Shown: one piece after another, positions 6,929 to 9,979 of the stretch
Layout: every line of letters starts with the position of its first letter
Position numbering within the stretch: position 1 is the stretch's first letter
NCBI GenBank assembly: GCA_937911235.1
Contig: CALDPN010000035.1
Location: forward strand, 1-9,979
From: an uncultured Bacteroidales bacterium
Lineage (GTDB): Bacteria > Bacteroidota > Bacteroidia > Bacteroidales > Paludibacteraceae
Length of the DNA: 9,979 bases
Direction: 5' to 3'
Notes under the pieces: generated by a model
Told to the model about the DNA's origin: nothing
What the model saw: the letters and a program-made list of their open reading frames with translations, nothing else
Database searches by the model: none
Made by a program: the position numbers and the translations under genes

Positions 6929-9472
6929 ATGACAGATTCAGAGAGAATTATAAGAATTGACATTGAAGAGGAAATGAAGACAGCCTACATTGACTACTCA
7001 ATGTCAGTTATTGTGTCTAGAGCATTGCCAGATGTGAGAGATGGTTTGAAGCCAGTTCACCGTAGGGTTTTATTCGGTATGGATCAGTTGGGTAACACTT
7101 CTGACAAGCCTTATAAAAAGTCTGCGAGAATTGTAGGTGAGGTAATTGGTAAGTATCACCCTCATGGTGACTCATCAATTTATGGCACTCTAGTTCGTTT
7201 GGCTCAAGACTGGGCAATGCGTTACACATTAGTAGATGGACAAGGTAACTTCGGTGATATAGACGGTTCTACAGCAGCTGCTATGCGTTATACAGAAGCT
7301 CGTATGCGTAAAATGGCAGAAGACATGCTTATAGATATCGAAAAAGATACTGTAGACATGGCTAAGAACTTCGACGAAACACTAGAAGAACCTACAGTAC
7401 TTCCTACACGTATTCCAAACCTTTTAATAAATGGTGCTTCTGGTATTGCCGTAGGTATGGCCACAAACATGGCTCCACACAATATTTCAGATACTATCGA
7501 TGCCATTGTGGCATACATTGATAATAACGAAATTGAAGACGACGATCTTATTTCTATTATCAAAGCGCCAGACTTCCCAACAGGAGGTATGATTTATGGT
7601 TACAACGACGTGAAAGAAGCTTATAAAACAGGTCGTGGACGTGTTGTTTTAAGAGGTAAAGCAGACATCGAAACCGACGGAGATTCTGATCAAATCGTTA
7701 TTACAGAAATTCCTTACGGCGTTATCAAAGCAGACATGGTTCAACACATTGGTAACCTTGTAAACGAAAAACGTCTTGAAGGTATTTCAAACATCTTCGA
7801 CTATAGTAACCACGAAGGTATGCGTATAGTTATCAAACTTAAACGTGATGCTAACGCAAATGTGGTTTTAAACAAACTATATAAAGAAACTGCTCTTCAA
7901 TCTTCATTCAGCATCAATAATATTGCGCTTGTTAATGGTCGTCCAGAACTACTTAACCTACGCAGACTTATCGAATGCTTCGTAGAACACCGCCACGATG
8001 TGGTTACTCGTCGCTCTCAATTTGAACTTAGAAAAGCAGAAGAAAGAGCACACCTTGTGGAAGGTTTAATTATTGCTTCAGACAATATCGACGAAGTAGT
8101 AGCTATTATCAAATCTTCTAAAACAGTGCAAGAGGCTATTGAAAGACTTATGTCTCGCTTTGGTCTTACAGAAATTCAAGCACGCTATGTAGTGGATATG
8201 CAACTTCGCCAACTTACTGGCCTAATGCAAGAAAAACTACGTGCAGAATTAGCTGCTTTATATGAAACAATCAACCGCTTAAAAGAACTTCTTGCTAATA
8301 AAGACTTAAGAATGAACTTAATTAAAGAAGAACTTTTAGAGGTGAAAGATAAATATGGTGATGCTCGCCGCACAGAAATTGTTTATGCTTCTGAAGAATT
8401 CAACCCAGAAGACTTCTATGCAGACGATGAAATGATTATCACTATTTCACACCTTGGCTACATTAAACGTACTCCACTTGCAGAATACAAGTCTCAAAAC
8501 CGTGGTGGTATGGGTTCTAAGGGTAGTGCAAGCCGCGACGAAGACTTTATCGAACACATTTATCCTGCTTCAATGCACAGCACAATGATGTTCTTCACTC
8601 AAAAAGGTCGTTGCTACTGGCTAAAAGTTTATGAAATTCCAGAAGGTAGCAAAACATCTAAAGGACGTGCTATTCAAAACCTTCTTAATATTGAGTCTGA
8701 CGATGCAGTAACAGCATTTATTCGTGTTAAACAGCTTCAAGATCCTGAATACAACATGAATCACTACTTGTTATTCTGTACAAAAGACGGTATTATTAAG
8801 AAAACTCGCCTTGAAGCTTACTCTCGTCCTCGTCAAAATGGTGTAAATGCTATCGTTATTCGTGAAAACGATAAAGTTATCCAAGTGCGCCTAACAGACG
8901 GTACAAATGAGGTAATTATCGCAAATAAAAATGGTCGTGCAATCCGCTTCAACGAATCTCGCGTTAGAGATATGGGACGTATCTCTACAGGTGTGAAAGG
9001 TATGGAGCTAGATGACGAAAACGATGAAGTAATAGGAATGGTTGTGGTAAACCCACAAAACCCTGACAACATTATGGTTGTATCTGAAAAAGGTTATGGC
9101 AAACGTTCTGAATTAGAAGAATATCGTGTTACAAACCGTGGCGGTAAAGGTGTAAAAACTATCAACGTTACAGAAAAGACCGGTAAACTTGTGGCTATTA
9201 AAACCGTCAAAGATGAAAACGACCTTATGATTATCAATAAATCTGGTATTGCAATCAGATTTGATGTTTCTAGCATTCGCGTGATGGGTCGTGCCACTCA
9301 AGGTGTTAGATTAATCAACCTAGAAAAACGTGAAGACGAAATTGCTTCAGTTTGTAAAGTTGATAAATCTGAAGAAGAAGAGGCTGTAAGTGCAGAAGTT
9401 TCTGCAGAACTAGCTGAAGCACAAGAAAACTTCGAACAACTAGGAGAAAATTTAGAAAACAACGAACAATAA
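6929..9472 (+). CDS. gyrA: DNA gyrase subunit A
   Basis: GyrA is the breakage-reunion subunit of the A2B2 gyrase, which introduces negative supercoils using ATP hydrolysed by GyrB; gyrB is not in the window. The 847-aa protein starts with the conserved ERIIRIDIEEEMK...YIDYSMSVIVSRALPDVRDGLKPVHRR pattern. The winged-helix domain has KYHPHGDS (75-82) and the catalytic tyrosine Y121 preceded by R120 (AAMRYTEAR). A tower region and coiled coil (about 330-490) precede the C-terminal beta-pinwheel (about 495-810), whose GyrA-box equivalent is QNRGGMG (523-529), with a later NRGGKG (736-741). This box, and SKTSKGRAIQNL, mark it as GyrA rather than ParC and as Bacteroidota type. An acidic tail follows (about 811-847). 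Residue 86, equivalent to E. coli D87, is Gly; residue 82, equivalent to S83, is Ser. The first ~100 codons favour AAG, AGA and TTG, unlike the remainder. It is divergent from clpC and 23 bp ahead of a TPR-like gene. Confidence 0.98.
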   Translation: MTDSERIIRIDIEEEMKTAYIDYSMSVIVSRALPDVRDGLKPVHRRVLFGMDQLGNTSDKPYKKSARIVGEVIGKYHPHGDSSIYGTLVRLAQDWAMRYTLVDGQGNFGDIDGSTAAAMRYTEARMRKMAEDMLIDIEKDTVDMAKNFDETLEEPTVLPTRIPNLLINGASGIAVGMATNMAPHNISDTIDAIVAYIDNNEIEDDDLISIIKAPDFPTGGMIYGYNDVKEAYKTGRGRVVLRGKADIETDGDSDQIVITEIPYGVIKADMVQHIGNLVNEKRLEGISNIFDYSNHEGMRIVIKLKRDANANVVLNKLYKETALQSSFSINNIALVNGRPELLNLRRLIECFVEHRHDVVTRRSQFELRKAEERAHLVEGLIIASDNIDEVVAIIKSSKTVQEAIERLMSRFGLTEIQARYVVDMQLRQLTGLMQEKLRAELAALYETINRLKELLANKDLRMNLIKEELLEVKDKYGDARRTEIVYASEEFNPEDFYADDEMIITISHLGYIKRTPLAEYKSQNRGGMGSKGSASRDEDFIEHIYPASMHSTMMFFTQKGRCYWLKVYEIPEGSKTSKGRAIQNLLNIESDDAVTAFIRVKQLQDPEYNMNHYLLFCTKDGIIKKTRLEAYSRPRQNGVNAIVIRENDKVIQVRLTDGTNEVIIANKNGRAIRFNESRVRDMGRISTGVKGMELDDENDEVIGMVVVNPQNPDNIMVVSEKGYGKRSELEEYRVTNRGGKGVKTINVTEKTGKLVAIKTVKDENDLMIINKSGIAIRFDVSSIRVMGRATQGVRLINLEKREDEIASVCKVDKSEEEEAVSAEVSAELAEAQENFEQLGENLENNEQ

Positions 9473-9495
9473 TTATTCACCAAATTCAGTAAAAA

Positions 9496-9979
9496 ATGAA
9501 GAAAATCGCATTAATTTTAGGTGCAGTAATCGTTTCTACTGGTTTATTTGCTCAAAAAGCAAACATTAAAAAAGCAGAAAACGCACTTTATGAAGAACCA
9601 GTAAATTATGAAAAAGCTATTTCTTATATCGAATTAGCAAAACAAGACTCTACAACTGCAGAACAATCAGACACATGGTACACAGCAGGTCGTATTGGTT
9701 ATGATATGGCTTACAAAGAATTTGAAAAATTCTACCTACAACAACAACCAAACTATGATGTAATGGGTACAGGTTTAGATATGATGTTTACCAACTACAT
9801 GGAGGCAAACAAATATGACTCATATCTAGATAAAAAAGGTCGTGTAAAATACGAAAACAGAAAGAAAATGGTAGCTGATTTCAAAGAAATGCACGGTCAA
9901 TACATTCAAGCAGGTATCAACGCTGCAGATATTAGAGATTTTGAAAAAGCATATACTTTATTAAACGAGTATTTATTAA
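9496..9979 (+). CDS. Secreted TPR-like protein, 3'-truncated by window edge
   Basis: The frame is open from ATG 9496 to the window end (161 codons visible, no stop). The start has a clear signal peptide: MKK, a hydrophobic core ALILGAVIVSTGLF (residues 5-18) and a signal-peptidase I site after A19 (LFA|Q). With no lipobox cysteine, the protein is predicted to be periplasmic or secreted. The mature part is helix-forming and charged, with TPR-like elements around 38-48 (YEKAISYIELA), 58-75 (SDTWYTAGRIGYDMAY) and 147-161 (RDFEKAYTLLNEYLL). From memory, Bacteroidales genomes often carry such a TPR protein directly after gyrA; this was not checked. The exact role is unknown. The 23-bp gap without a terminator suggests co-transcription with gyrA. 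Its codon use (AAA, GAA, CAA, GGT) matches the later part of gyrA. Confidence 0.88.
   Translation, partial: MKKIALILGAVIVSTGLFAQKANIKKAENALYEEPVNYEKAISYIELAKQDSTTAEQSDTWYTAGRIGYDMAYKEFEKFYLQQQPNYDVMGTGLDMMFTNYMEANKYDSYLDKKGRVKYENRKKMVADFKEMHGQYIQAGINAADIRDFEKAYTLLNEYLL

Noticed and set aside
6929..9472. ParC (topoisomerase IV subunit A) instead of GyrA
   Set aside because: The C-terminal pinwheel has a GyrA-box equivalent (QNRGGMG) and the Bacteroidota GyrA motifs, and the length and acidic tail fit GyrA.
1..9979. CRISPR array, insertion sequence, phage, toxin-antitoxin, defence island or biosynthetic cluster
   Set aside because: All the large frames are housekeeping genes, the gaps are short, and no direct-repeat/spacer pattern, transposase or terminal inverted repeats were visible.

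Overview
The window reads as an AT-rich stretch of core chromosome from a member of the Bacteroidota, most likely Bacteroidales. Four things support this. The TrmD, LigA, GyrA and ClpC sequences have the wording typical of that group, for example the GyrA C-terminal domain has QNRGGMGSKGS instead of the proteobacterial QRRGGKG. Start codons lack Shine-Dalgarno sequences and are preceded by A/T-rich leaders. Some upstream regions carry TAnnTTTG-like -7 elements. A small protein resembling DUF6913 sits between ligA and dapA. I cannot name the genus.

Layout. Positions 1-616 (+) hold the 3' part of trmD (tRNA m1G37 methyltransferase), cut by the window edge. A 25-bp tandem heptamer repeat (GTTAGGA units) starts at its stop codon. 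ligA (673-2670, +) encodes NAD-dependent DNA ligase, and 10 bp later comes a 184-aa protein of unknown function (2681-3235, +). dapA (3296-4189, +) has its own candidate -7 element. dapA converges on clpC (4217-6727, -), and one perfect hairpin between them can end transcription from both sides. Its stem contains the last two codons and stop of clpC. A 201-bp divergent intergenic region (6728-6928) then holds candidate promoters for clpC and for gyrA (6929-9472, +), with roughly helically spaced AATTTT tracts. Downstream of gyrA, 23 bp away, begins a secreted TPR-like protein (9496 to beyond the edge).

The genes are housekeeping: tRNA modification and reading-frame maintenance (TrmD), DNA replication, repair and topology (LigA, GyrA), diaminopimelate/lysine and cell-wall precursor synthesis (DapA), and protein quality control (ClpC). 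I found no tRNA or rRNA, CRISPR array, insertion sequence, toxin-antitoxin pair, phage gene or defence system, and no convincing new multi-gene system. The observations most worth a second look are compositional. trmD is about 49% GC, against about 30% at the end of ligA, with a GAG/AAG-rich 5' half. The first ~100 codons of gyrA use a different codon set from the rest of the gene, and this stretch covers an unusual quinolone-resistance-determining region.
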